From NCBI GenBank assembly GCA_009773645.1, contig WSYB01000038.1, positions 1 to 48,813 on the forward strand: a DNA stretch of 48,813 bases. The letters run 5' to 3'. The notes under the pieces were generated by a model. That model saw only the letters and a list, made by a program, of their open reading frames with translations, was not told the origin of the DNA and made no database searches. This stretch comes from Geobacteraceae bacterium. Its GTDB lineage: Bacteria > Desulfobacterota > Desulfuromonadia > Geobacterales > Geobacteraceae. The translations under genes were made by a program, and so were the position numbers. This document shows, in pieces, positions 18,193 through 28,424 of this stretch (position 1 is the stretch's first letter; each line of letters begins with the position of its first letter).

Positions 18193-19995
18193 TTAGATCG
18201 AATCCAGTCCGAGTTCTTTTAACTTTAATTTCCCAGGCTTGGTGGTTTCAGTATCCCATCCTCGATCTTTGTAGTACTGGGTGAGCATGGCGTCGAACTG
18301 GTTCCGGTCGAGCACCGAGCCCTTCTTGGGGCCGATAGTGAAGGCATCCTCGAAAAAGCGGTCGGGAAGCCGATCATCTTCACGACGAAAACCCTCGCGG
18401 TAATTGAACATCTTCTCCAGATTGAAAATCCTTTCGCCGGTTTTTTCAAACTCAGCTTTGTCGTATTCCCGCCCGGTTATTGCACTGAGCAGAGAGAGCA
18501 TGGGCTCCTCCAGCTTCGGCTCGAAGGTGGGGAAAAGACACAGGCCTATGGAATCGAGCATGGCCCGCTTGTTCTGCATGGCAATATTATCTCCGCTCAT
18601 GTGACAAGCTCCCCTCTGTGCAGTGGCGTAAGAAAGCCCGCGCGGCTGGTTTGCCTGAATATTGTGCGCCGCCAGCTCATGTCCCTTCACGTGTATCGCA
18701 AACTTTTCACTCCTTTGGCCGATCTGCCGGGAAAGGGCTCTCACGCCCTGGGCGGCCAGATCTCCCACACCGTCCCGGGCGGCGATCTTCTCGATCATCG
18801 CCAGAGTTGCATCGACATTGCCCCATTTAAGATCGATACCATCCAGAAAGTTCCGATCGATAAGACCTTTCTCATAGGCTTCCATGAGAAATCCTATGAC
18901 GTTTCCGGTCGATATCTGGTCCAGGCCAAGATCGTCGAGGGTGTAGATCGCTTTCAGCAACCCGGGCATGTCGGATATCAGAAGGTTCGAGCCCAGCATC
19001 ACGCCAGTTTCATACTCGGGGCCGTCATGGACGATACCGCCGTATTTGCCCCGCGTAACTCCGCTTTTTTTGCAGGCGAGGGGACAGCAGTAACAGGCAA
19101 TATCTTTTACCCAGACATCGCGCCTTGCAGCGTCGCCGCTTATTTTATCGGCCTCTGGGAATGTGCCCTCGCGATAATTGCGGACCGCCTCGGTCCCGGC
19201 GTTACTATTTCCAACGATGGCCCTTGCAGTCCCCTGCTCCGCCATCGCCTTTGCGAAAGCAGAGTTTCTGAGAGCCAACCGGGCTTTCTCGATGGCGGCA
19301 AGAAACCTCTTGTGGTCTGCGACGTCAGGCTGCCCCGAACCCTTCACCGCGATAGCCTTCAGGTTTTTGGAACCCATTACGCAGCCGACTCCGCCCCGCC
19401 CCGCTGCCCGTCCCGCAGTATGGAGTATGCTGGAATATGGAACGAGATTCTCCCCGGCCGGCCCGATGTAGACCGTCTTGAATCTACGGTCTCCGAGCTC
19501 GCTCAAGATTGCCTTGTCGAAGGCATCCGTACGCATCCCCCTGAACTTTTTGGCGTCGCGGATTTCCACCTTGCCGTCGTCGATAACTACATAGCAGAGC
19601 TCCGTCGCCTTTCCTGTAATGACGATCCCGTCATAGCCCGCAAACCGGATTTCGGGACCGAAAAACCCGCCGATGTTCGAGTAGGAAACGGTCGAGGCAT
19701 GGGGGTAATCGGACTTGACCGGAGACGTTATGGGAGATTTAGTCACCACACAGGTCCTGGACGAGGAGGGGACAGGGAGCCCCGAAAACGGCCCCGGCAT
19801 GAACATAAGAGGGTTATCAGGAGAAAGCGGGTTGACTCCCGGCTTCTTCAGCCGGTCCCAGAGGATTTTCATGCCGAGGCCCTGCCCACCGACGAAATTG
19901 TCGAGGTCTTCGGGGGGGACGACCACCTTTTCACTCTTTCCCGTGGAAAGGTCTATGTTCAGTATTACCCCGTGATATCCCGGTTTCCCGCTCAT
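18193..19995 (-). CDS. Tungsten-dependent aldehyde:ferredoxin oxidoreductase (AOR family), 600 residues
   Basis: An AOR-family enzyme holding a tungsten (or molybdenum) bis-pyranopterin and one [4Fe-4S] cluster. Such enzymes oxidise aldehydes to acids, or run the reverse reaction, with ferredoxin as partner. The N-terminal domain has GQGLGMKILWDRL and AGRAAGRGGVGCVMGSKNLK. The cluster cysteines are C-x-x-C-x-x-x-C in ACYCCPLACKK near residue 302, with the fourth in DSIGLCLF near 483. The length (about 600) is normal. The start overlaps the ferredoxin stop by four bases (ATGA) and has GGAGG six bases upstream, so the two are translationally coupled. It has no signal peptide of its own. The substrate cannot be read from the sequence, but its neighbours (alcohol dehydrogenase, aldo/keto reductases) point to aldehydes. 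Confidence 0.93.
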   Translation of the reverse strand: MSGKPGYHGVILNIDLSTGKSEKVVVPPEDLDNFVGGQGLGMKILWDRLKKPGVNPLSPDNPLMFMPGPFSGLPVPSSSRTCVVTKSPITSPVKSDYPHASTVSYSNIGGFFGPEIRFAGYDGIVITGKATELCYVVIDDGKVEIRDAKKFRGMRTDAFDKAILSELGDRRFKTVYIGPAGENLVPYSSILHTAGRAAGRGGVGCVMGSKNLKAIAVKGSGQPDVADHKRFLAAIEKARLALRNSAFAKAMAEQGTARAIVGNSNAGTEAVRNYREGTFPEADKISGDAARRDVWVKDIACYCCPLACKKSGVTRGKYGGIVHDGPEYETGVMLGSNLLISDMPGLLKAIYTLDDLGLDQISTGNVIGFLMEAYEKGLIDRNFLDGIDLKWGNVDATLAMIEKIAARDGVGDLAAQGVRALSRQIGQRSEKFAIHVKGHELAAHNIQANQPRGLSYATAQRGACHMSGDNIAMQNKRAMLDSIGLCLFPTFEPKLEEPMLSLLSAITGREYDKAEFEKTGERIFNLEKMFNYREGFRREDDRLPDRFFEDAFTIGPKKGSVLDRNQFDAMLTQYYKDRGWDTETTKPGKLKLKELGLDSI

Positions 19996-20717
19996 TTTAT
20001 ACCTCCGAAATCAGCTATTCCATACCAGCTTTTGCCCAGTTCAGCCGCTATTTTTTCAGGTCCAAGGCCGTAAAACTTCCTGTCACGTCGAACCTCAACA
20101 TAAGAGAGCGCCCCGAAGGGGCATCGCTTGACGCATTGCGGGTCACCGCCGCAAAGCGTGCACATGCGCTCAGGCTTGCCCGTTGCTGGGTTGGGGATAA
20201 TTACCCCGGTTCTTTGCCCGGCGCAGGCCTTGGCGCAACTCCGGCAGCCGATGCACCTGCCGGGATCGTTGTAGATCGTGTGAGTCGCTTGATCCCGATA
20301 GAGGGCTCGCCTGCCGGTCTTGGAGTCAGGGTCAACCGGGCACGCCTTCACGCAGGGGGTATCGGCGCACATTGCGCAGACGCTGGGGACATCCACGTCG
20401 GGATTAAAACTATGAACCCGGATGTTGGCATAGCGGGGATTTCCAAGTCCGGGCAGTTCCTGATGGTCGATTGACACAGGTCTGTTTCGGGACGAACAGG
20501 CCGCTTCACAAGTCCGGCACCCGGTGCATTTGGCGTAATCCACCAGAACCATCTTCAGTTGAGGATCTCCCGAGAGAGCCCATGCCAACCCATGGACTCC
20601 AAACTGGCCGAACAGAACGACTGCACCTCCCCCTATCCCGATCCCCTTTATGAATTCTCGGCGGGTGAAGTTTGTCCCCTTATTTGATCTGTCAGTTTCC
20701 TTCTTTTCCCTATCCAT
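19992..20717 (-). CDS. Tat-signal four-cluster ferredoxin subunit, 241 residues
   Basis: An electron-transfer partner for the adjacent AOR. Near the N-terminus it has a twin-arginine signal, FTRREFIKGIGIGGG, followed by a hydrophobic stretch. Four cysteine clusters follow: CTGCRTCEAAC, CAMCADTPCVKACP, CIGCRSCAKAC and CTLCGGDPQCVKRCP, enough for four [4Fe-4S] centres. It resembles HycB/DmsB-type subunits and the YdhY protein that accompanies the AOR-like YdhV in E. coli. The ATG at 20717 has GGAGG five bases upstream; the GTG four codons earlier overlaps that site and is not the start. The Tat signal implies export or membrane tethering, possibly carrying the signal-less AOR as a passenger; that is inference. 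Confidence 0.88.
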   Translation of the reverse strand: MDREKKETDRSNKGTNFTRREFIKGIGIGGGAVVLFGQFGVHGLAWALSGDPQLKMVLVDYAKCTGCRTCEAACSSRNRPVSIDHQELPGLGNPRYANIRVHSFNPDVDVPSVCAMCADTPCVKACPVDPDSKTGRRALYRDQATHTIYNDPGRCIGCRSCAKACAGQRTGVIIPNPATGKPERMCTLCGGDPQCVKRCPFGALSYVEVRRDRKFYGLGPEKIAAELGKSWYGIADFGGIK

Positions 20718-20749
20718 CTTGACCTCCACTTGCGATGCCTGCTTTCGTT

Positions 20750-21808
20750 TTACTTCGCTTTGAGTGACGCCATATCGATGGAGAACCGGTACTTCACATC
20801 CGACTTGACCAGTCTCTCGTAGGCTTCGTTGACCTTCTGGATGGGGATGACTTCGACATCGGCGGTGATGTTATGCTCGCCGCAGAAGTCGAGCATCTCC
20901 TGGGTCTCGGCAATGCCGCCGATGATTGAGCCGGAGAGGCTGCGTCGCCCGAACAACAGAGCGAAGGCGGAGACGGCAAGCGGTTTCTCCGGCGCGCCAA
21001 CCAGGGTGATGTTGCCGTCACGGCCAAGCATGTTGATGTAGGCGTTGATGTCGTGATCGGCGGCGATGGTGTCGAGGATAAAGTCGAACGTGCCGGCGTG
21101 CTGCTGTAGCTCTTCAGCGTTGCGGGAAATGATGACCTCATCGGCGCCCAGGCGGAGCGCATCCTCCTTCTTGCCGGGTGAGGTGGTGAAGACCACGACA
21201 TAGGCGCCGAAGGCACGGGCGAACTTGACCCCCATGTGACCCAACCCGCCGAGGCCGGCCACACCCACCTTCTTGCCCGTAAGGTTGCCCCAGCGGCGCA
21301 TGGGGGAGTAGGTCGTGATCCCGGCGCAGAGCAGCGGTGCAACCCCAGCCAGGTCGAGGTTGGCGGGGACGCGCAGAACGAAGCGTTCATCGACGACGAT
21401 GCTTTCGGAGTAGCCGCCGTAGGTGACGCCACCCAGGTGCTTGTCCGGAGAGTTGAAGGTGAGGGTCTGGTTTGGGCACAACTGTTCCAGGCCATCCCGG
21501 CAATTGGGGCATGTGTGGTCCGAATCAACCAGGCAGCCGACCCCCGCCAGGTCGCCCGGCTTGAATTTGGTGACGGCCGAGCCGACTGTGGTGACCCGGC
21601 CGACGATCTCGTGGCCCGGCACGCAGGGATAGACCGTGGGCATGATGCTGCTCCACTCGTTGCGGACCGTGTGGAGGTCGGAGTGACAGATGCCGCAGAA
21701 AAGGATTTCGATCTGCACGTCGTGCTCGGTGGCTTCACGTCGTGGGATTTGTGTGGAGGCCAGTGGTGATGTGGCACTGGCAGCGGAATAGGCTTTTGCT
21801 TTGTACAT
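20750..21808 (-). CDS. Zinc-dependent alcohol dehydrogenase (YahK/cinnamyl-alcohol type), 352 residues
   Basis: A medium-chain, NAD(P)H-dependent alcohol dehydrogenase that interconverts aldehydes and alcohols in the cytoplasm. The catalytic zinc site is visible in FCGICHSDLHT and PGHEIVGRV, the structural zinc site in CPNCRDGLEQLC, and the Rossmann motif in GLGGLGHMGVKFA. Its overall sequence is closest to the YahK/CAD subgroup, which reduces a broad range of aldehydes with NADPH. AGGAGA lies about nine bases before the ATG. It is 32 bases upstream of the ferredoxin gene and 72 bases downstream of an aldo/keto reductase on the same strand. Confidence 0.9.
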   Translation of the reverse strand: MYKAKAYSAASATSPLASTQIPRREATEHDVQIEILFCGICHSDLHTVRNEWSSIMPTVYPCVPGHEIVGRVTTVGSAVTKFKPGDLAGVGCLVDSDHTCPNCRDGLEQLCPNQTLTFNSPDKHLGGVTYGGYSESIVVDERFVLRVPANLDLAGVAPLLCAGITTYSPMRRWGNLTGKKVGVAGLGGLGHMGVKFARAFGAYVVVFTTSPGKKEDALRLGADEVIISRNAEELQQHAGTFDFILDTIAADHDINAYINMLGRDGNITLVGAPEKPLAVSAFALLFGRRSLSGSIIGGIAETQEMLDFCGEHNITADVEVIPIQKVNEAYERLVKSDVKYRFSIDMASLKAK

Positions 21809-21880
21809 GGATTTGTTCTCCTATCAGGTTTTTTTTCAGGCTAAAGCAGCCCTTGGTTTACTCAATCAATTCGCGACCGC

Positions 21881-24135
<2,255 letters not shown>

Positions 24136-24160
24136 TCACGATTACTGATTCAAAGTCTGA

Positions 24161-24182
24161 GTAATCATGAGGTAATCATGAG
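24161..24182. promoter_or_regulatory. Tandem 11-bp direct repeat, candidate AraC-type operator
   Basis: GTAATCATGAG occurs twice head to tail (24161-24171 and 24172-24182) in the 316-base divergent region between the aldo/keto reductase operon and the AraC-type regulator. A related GATTACTGATT lies just before it at 24140-24150. AraC-family proteins bind direct repeats about one helical turn apart, so this is a reasonable operator candidate. I see no gene in this interval. Confidence 0.5.
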
Positions 24183-24391
24183 GCTAAAAAATGTCTTTCC
24201 TGTTTGGTCCCGCCTTGTTCGTCCAAGGCTACCTTGTTGATGATTTTACCGTACCCCAGAACGAACAAAGACCGGTAGACCAATCCTGTTCAATTCTTGC
24301 CTGATTGTACGATTCATTGGATAATTGTTGTAACGCTACGTGGGGTCAGGTAGTATTTGAACAGGAGATTTTGGTCAAAAGCGAGGCAGTT

Positions 24392-25312
24392 ATGAGGAAT
24401 AATGACAATAACAACATTGAAGTTGAGATCGAAGCCTTGGGAAAGAGCATTGCCCGATTGACCGAACAGGGCGAGCTTCACACAACCGCCGTCCCGGGCT
24501 TGTCACTTTTTCGACGGGAGGAACCGACCGAGCCGATCACCGGCATGTACGAACCGAGCGTTTGCCTTGTGGCACAGGGGGCCAAGCGTGTCATGCTCGG
24601 CGACGACACCTATGTGTACGACGCGCACCATTATCTGATCACCTCCGTGCACCTACCCACGGTTGTGCAGATTATCGAAGCGAGCCCGGAGAAGCCCTAC
24701 CTGGGGCTCAGGTTGATGCTTGATCTGCGCGAGATTTCACAACTGATGGCGGACAGCAATCTTCCCCCGCCGCGTACGCAGCAATCAAGCCGTGGCATGG
24801 CAACCGGCGAGGTGACGCTGCCGCTGCTCACCGCCTTTCACAGGTTGATCGACCTGCTTGCCGAACAGCAGGACATTCCGATCCTTGCGCCGGTCATCCA
24901 GCGGGAAATCATCTACCGTTTACTTGTGGGGGATCAAGGCGCGCGTCTGCGCCAGATAGCGTCGGCGGGGAGTCAGAGCCAACAGATAGCGCGGGCAATC
25001 GACTGGTTGAAGGGTAACTTCACGCAGCCGTTGCGTATCGATGATCTCGCTACGCAGGCCAGCATGAGCAGTTCCACGTTTCATCACCACTTCCGGTCGA
25101 TGACCGCGTTAAGCCCGTTGCAGTTCCAGAAGCAGCTGCGCTTGCGGGAAGCCAGGCGGTTGATGCTGGCAGAACGTATGGATGCCGCTACCGCGGCATT
25201 TCAGGTCGGCTACGAGAGCCCTTCCCAGTTCAGCCGCGAATACAACCGCCTGTTCGGGGCGCCACCGTTGCGAGACATCGCAAGACTACGCCAGATGTCT
25301 ACGGCTGAATAA
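24392..25312 (+). CDS. AraC-family transcriptional regulator (YqhC-like), 306 residues
   Basis: The N-terminal half resembles the AraC_N effector domain (GLSLFRREEPTEPITGMYEP, SVCLVAQGAKRVMLGDDTYV). The C-terminal half carries the two AraC helix-turn-helix motifs (IDDLATQASMSSSTFHHHFR and AAFQVGYESPSQFSREYNRL). This architecture matches E. coli YqhC, which activates an aldehyde reductase (yqhD) and an aldo/keto reductase (dkgA) when aldehydes accumulate. Here the regulator is divergent from two aldo/keto reductases and an alcohol dehydrogenase, so the same logic is likely. The ATG at 24392 is preferred because GAGG lies five bases before it; the longer open frame upstream lacks a site. A strong terminator follows. 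Confidence 0.88.
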   Translation: MRNNDNNNIEVEIEALGKSIARLTEQGELHTTAVPGLSLFRREEPTEPITGMYEPSVCLVAQGAKRVMLGDDTYVYDAHHYLITSVHLPTVVQIIEASPEKPYLGLRLMLDLREISQLMADSNLPPPRTQQSSRGMATGEVTLPLLTAFHRLIDLLAEQQDIPILAPVIQREIIYRLLVGDQGARLRQIASAGSQSQQIARAIDWLKGNFTQPLRIDDLATQASMSSSTFHHHFRSMTALSPLQFQKQLRLREARRLMLAERMDAATAAFQVGYESPSQFSREYNRLFGAPPLRDIARLRQMSTAE

Positions 25313-25330
25313 GTGATCCGAAATAGGGAG

Positions 25331-25355
25331 GAAAGCCCGCTTCTGGCGGGTTTTT
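25331..25355 (+). terminator. Intrinsic terminator after the AraC-type gene
   Basis: CCCGC (25336-25340) pairs with GCGGG (25346-25350), extended by flanking pairs with A residues before and TTTTT after. It lies 19 bases after the regulator stop. Confidence 0.8.
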
Positions 25356-25501
25356 AGTTGGTGAGGAGCGGCGTGTGAGTCCCCTCATTATTGTTTTTTG
25401 TGAAAAAAGGCTGTCAAAGCGATGCAAAGCGCAGAAAGTAAACCTGGCCCCGCACGGACCCCTGTCCCGGAATTCAAAACTAACATTTTATTTGCACTAT
25501 A

Positions 25502-25520
25502 ACATTATCCGTGTTAATGT
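25502..25520. promoter_or_regulatory. Inverted repeat in the promoter of the AbiEi-like gene
   Basis: ACATTA (25502-25507) and TAATGT (25515-25520) form an inverted repeat 28 bases before the AbiEi-like start, beside an A+T-rich -10-like TATAAC at 25498-25503. Antitoxins of the AbiE type repress their own promoter through inverted repeats, so this is a plausible operator. Confidence 0.4.
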
Positions 25521-25548
25521 GCAGAAAAAACGTTAACCAGGGGCAGTA

Positions 25549-26577
25549 ATGGACAATCTATTACACGATTTGGAACGCCACCTGAAAGAAACCCTGAACA
25601 TAACCGTCGAACCTAAAAAGTGGGAAGATGTTGACAGCCTCCCCTTTTTCCTACGAGATTCATACGCCTTCTATCATGTTTCTTTTCTTGAAACCTCTTG
25701 TCTTTTGATGATTGCGCGAGACGAGGCAGAGCAGACTCCCGCAGCCATTCGCAAACATATGGTGCAAGTCCAGGCTAAATGGGACGGCGAGGTGATCTAT
25801 CTTCGTTCATCCGTCTCTGCCTACAATCGTAAGCGGTTGATCGAACAGAAAGTACCCTTTGTGGTGCCAGGCAACCAGATGTATCTGCCGATGCTCGGCA
25901 TAGACCTGCGGGAACATTTCAAACAGATTCGCTCCGTCGCCCCCGGCAAGTTCAGCCCCGCCACGCAAACAGTTGTTTTGCATCTGCTGTTGCATGGACC
26001 GTTGAATAATTGCACGCCGTCACGAATGGCAAAAAAGTTGGGATATACGGTTATGACAATGACCCGGGCATTCGATGAACTGGCATCGCTCGGCATGGGT
26101 GAGGTGGTCACCGAGGGCCGGGAGCGGGTGCTTCGTTTCAACCTGGATAAGCGAGGTTTGTGGGAAAGGTCGCTAGGGTTCATGCGCAGTCCGGTAAAGA
26201 AGCGTGTTTACATACGACAGCTAAAGGAGCCTTGGGCAGGAGTTTTTGCAGGGCTGACGGCATTGGCGCACTATACCTTACTGGCACCTCCTTCTGTTCC
26301 GGTTTATGCCGCAGGTCCGGATGATTGGAAATCCATGAAGCTTCTTAATATCTCCGAGCTGCCAGCCCCGGAACCTCAGTCGTTTGAACTTGAGATATGG
26401 AATTACTCACCACTCCTGTTTCAGGAGGATGGCGTGATAGATCGCTTCTCCCTTTATCTGAGTTTGCGGGATAGCACTGATGAACGGGTGCAATCCGCTT
26501 TGGAGAAGATGATGGAGGAAGTCTTCCCTGAAGGCAAAAGCCTGGCTCGACCTGACGAAAAGGCGCGAGGCAGGTGA
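25549..26577 (+). CDS. AbiEi-like (type IV) antitoxin / winged-helix regulator, 342 residues
   Basis: The centre (about 135-200) is a MarR-like winged helix: NNCTPSRMAKKLGYTVMTMT, RAFDELASLGMGEVVTEG. After it comes a segment typical of AbiEi-like partners of nucleotidyltransferase toxins, LKEPWAGVFAGLTALAHYTL then LAPPSVPVYAAGPDD. In intact loci this gene is followed directly by an AbiEii-type toxin. Here a toxin C-terminus lies in the next frame and most of the toxin is gone. The final residues after EKMMEE (VFPEGKSLARPDEKARGR) look like translation of the toxin remnant in the wrong frame, so the antitoxin C-terminus was probably altered by the same deletion. A long ribosome site (AGGGGCAGTA) precedes the ATG. 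Confidence 0.72.
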   Translation: MDNLLHDLERHLKETLNITVEPKKWEDVDSLPFFLRDSYAFYHVSFLETSCLLMIARDEAEQTPAAIRKHMVQVQAKWDGEVIYLRSSVSAYNRKRLIEQKVPFVVPGNQMYLPMLGIDLREHFKQIRSVAPGKFSPATQTVVLHLLLHGPLNNCTPSRMAKKLGYTVMTMTRAFDELASLGMGEVVTEGRERVLRFNLDKRGLWERSLGFMRSPVKKRVYIRQLKEPWAGVFAGLTALAHYTLLAPPSVPVYAAGPDDWKSMKLLNISELPAPEPQSFELEIWNYSPLLFQEDGVIDRFSLYLSLRDSTDERVQSALEKMMEEVFPEGKSLARPDEKARGR

Positions 26578-26812
26578 AGCGATTGATGAAAAGGATATAA
26601 AGAAGCACAAGAATGACGTGTTCAGGCTGTATCGAATCGTCGATCCGAAGACATCGATTGCTCTGCCGGCTTCCATCGGGGAAGACCTCCGACAATTTCT
26701 CGGGAAGATGGGAGATGGTCAAAGCGTGGACTTGAAAAACCTGGGATTGAGAAGCAGAAGCCTGGACGAGGTACTTGGGGATCTGCGGGCAATTTATGGT
26801 ATTGGGGAATGA
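26513..26812 (+). pseudogene. AbiEii-type nucleotidyltransferase toxin, C-terminal remnant
   Basis: In the frame shifted from the antitoxin, the open stretch after a TGA at 26510 reads SLKAKAWLDLTKRREAGEAI, then DEKDIKKHKNDVFRLYRIVD and ALPASIGEDLRQFLGKM, ending at 26812. The KAKAWLDL...KDIKKHKNDVFRL pattern is characteristic of the C-terminal part of AbiEii/AbiGii nucleotidyltransferase toxins, which are about 250-310 residues. Only about 95 residues remain, and the catalytic GS...DxD nucleotidyltransferase core is absent. There is no start codon with a ribosome site before the homologous part. It is a toxin lost by internal deletion. Confidence 0.82.
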
Positions 26813-26881
26813 ATCAGGGGGATTGGTGTGGTGGCTCCGAATTCCGGTAATGGGACTTACCATGCCTTTGACTGGTCCCTA

Positions 26882-28234
26882 TCAATCCTTGCTCCCATAA
26901 CGTGACCAAAAGCTGCTTTTTCGGCCATGGTTGAGCTTGATTTCCCGCATGTAAGCTTCGTGTGGTTCTACGTTGCGCCAATCAGTAATGGAATGTGCCA
27001 TACGGTCCAGTTTACGGAGATATCGAACCCCGTGGGAGTAGGTTTTGGTCTGCGCCCGGCGCAGGATGGAGTCGAGCAGCGCACGATAGATCACAGACGC
27101 GCAGAGGAAACGTCCGTTTTTCTCCATGGCTTCGGCCAGGGGCAGCAGCCCACTGTAGTAATCGCCATTGAGCTGGTCGGTATGTTTCAGCATATACGTT
27201 TCAGCCGCCTCCAACCGATCAATTTCGACAAGAAAGGCGGCATCCACCGGAGAAAACCTGGCCGCTTCACAAATGGCGCTTATCTCGACCGCCAGCAGGC
27301 CGTCCCTCTTGTCGTGGCCTATAACATCCAGCAGGAGCAACAGGGATGAGGCGCTGCGGCTCCGCCTGAATATGCGCCAGGCGACTTCGGCCTGTCCGGC
27401 CGTGTTCCCCGTCCGTCCAAGGGTCTCAAGCAGCAGGCTGTCCCGCTCTGCCGCCAGGAATGAATCAGATTCCGGAATCTTTTCCAGCCACGCTAAAGCT
27501 ATCAGTTCGTTGCCGCACTCCAGATAGACACGGGCAATGTCCATACAGGCGGCGGTTGAGAGACTCCCCCAGGAAGCCAATCGCGTCTGTTCGAACAGGG
27601 GTGCATCCTTAAGCTGTCGGGCAAGGGATTCGACGCTATGCAGCCAGTGCCTTTTCCCGTATTCATCCGATTCCCGGCCAGCCCGTTCCTGCAAGCGCGC
27701 CACCATGATACGCATAACCGGTTCCGTCAGATACTCCTGCGCGCAGTCAATCAGCGCATCCCGCACACCATAATCATCCGACTGAATCACCCTGAACACG
27801 AGATCTCCCAGCCATTCCTTGTCCGCACAGCATGAGGCATAGCTGACGAATAGCTCCCTGGCATCGTGACGGAATACATCACCCACATGTCCGCTGGAAT
27901 CATCGCAATTGCCGAGTGCCCCTGTGTCGTACTCGTAGAAGGCGGCCACAAGTTCAGCTCCGGTTCGCGGATCGGTCACACCGGCCCGGAGATCTTCCAG
28001 CAAAGCGCCCAGTTCACGGGCAAATCCGGCGGACTCGCCCCAGCCGATAAAGCGGCGGGTTCTCTTGAGGCCGGATATTTTGGCCTTGAAGCGCTTGATG
28101 TTTTCCTGCGGGGTCGCAATCAACCGTTCAAGCAGATCGTCGGCAGCATCATCACGGCTTGCCAGTTCCAGCAGGGCATCAGCCAGCCGTTCCGCTCCCA
28201 ACTCCACCAGTTTCTGTTTCCGTTCTGAATTCAT
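26882..28234 (-). CDS. DUF6880-like protein, 450 residues
   Basis: A helical, repeat-rich protein with no signal or membrane segment. The C-terminal signature KTYSHGVRYLRKLD, then MAHSITDW and LNHGRKSSFWSRY, matches my memory of DUF6880 proteins, whose function is not established. The middle (about 215-400) looks like TPR-like helical hairpins (ACMDIARVYLECGNELIALA, FLCASVIYRALLDSILRR). It lies 190 bases downstream of the giant STAND nuclease on the same strand, in a defence-like neighbourhood. AAGGA lies about six bases before the ATG. Whether it works with the STAND protein is an open question. Confidence 0.7.
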   Translation of the reverse strand: MNSERKQKLVELGAERLADALLELASRDDAADDLLERLIATPQENIKRFKAKISGLKRTRRFIGWGESAGFARELGALLEDLRAGVTDPRTGAELVAAFYEYDTGALGNCDDSSGHVGDVFRHDARELFVSYASCCADKEWLGDLVFRVIQSDDYGVRDALIDCAQEYLTEPVMRIMVARLQERAGRESDEYGKRHWLHSVESLARQLKDAPLFEQTRLASWGSLSTAACMDIARVYLECGNELIALAWLEKIPESDSFLAAERDSLLLETLGRTGNTAGQAEVAWRIFRRSRSASSLLLLLDVIGHDKRDGLLAVEISAICEAARFSPVDAAFLVEIDRLEAAETYMLKHTDQLNGDYYSGLLPLAEAMEKNGRFLCASVIYRALLDSILRRAQTKTYSHGVRYLRKLDRMAHSITDWRNVEPHEAYMREIKLNHGRKSSFWSRYGSKD

Positions 28235-28424
28235 AAGGCATCCTTGTACTGGGCCTTGCGCTTGTTTGTGGCAGCCCTGGATGGGCCGTGAGCGCGGTTG
28301 AGGGAGGAGAAGGGTTTGATGCTAGCAGATAATGGATCAATATTTTCTTTCATTAAGGTGCATTCTTGCCTGAGACAGCTTTGTAATGGGACAAACTTAT
28401 GGGGTTTCCTCTTAATAGCTACAC

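Noticed and set aside
18601-20073. 490-codon plus-strand open frame
   Set aside because: Antisense to the AOR and ferredoxin genes, which have all family motifs on the other strand.
20794-21777. 327-codon minus-strand frame inside the alcohol dehydrogenase
   Set aside because: Ser/Pro/Arg-rich out-of-frame reading of the dehydrogenase.
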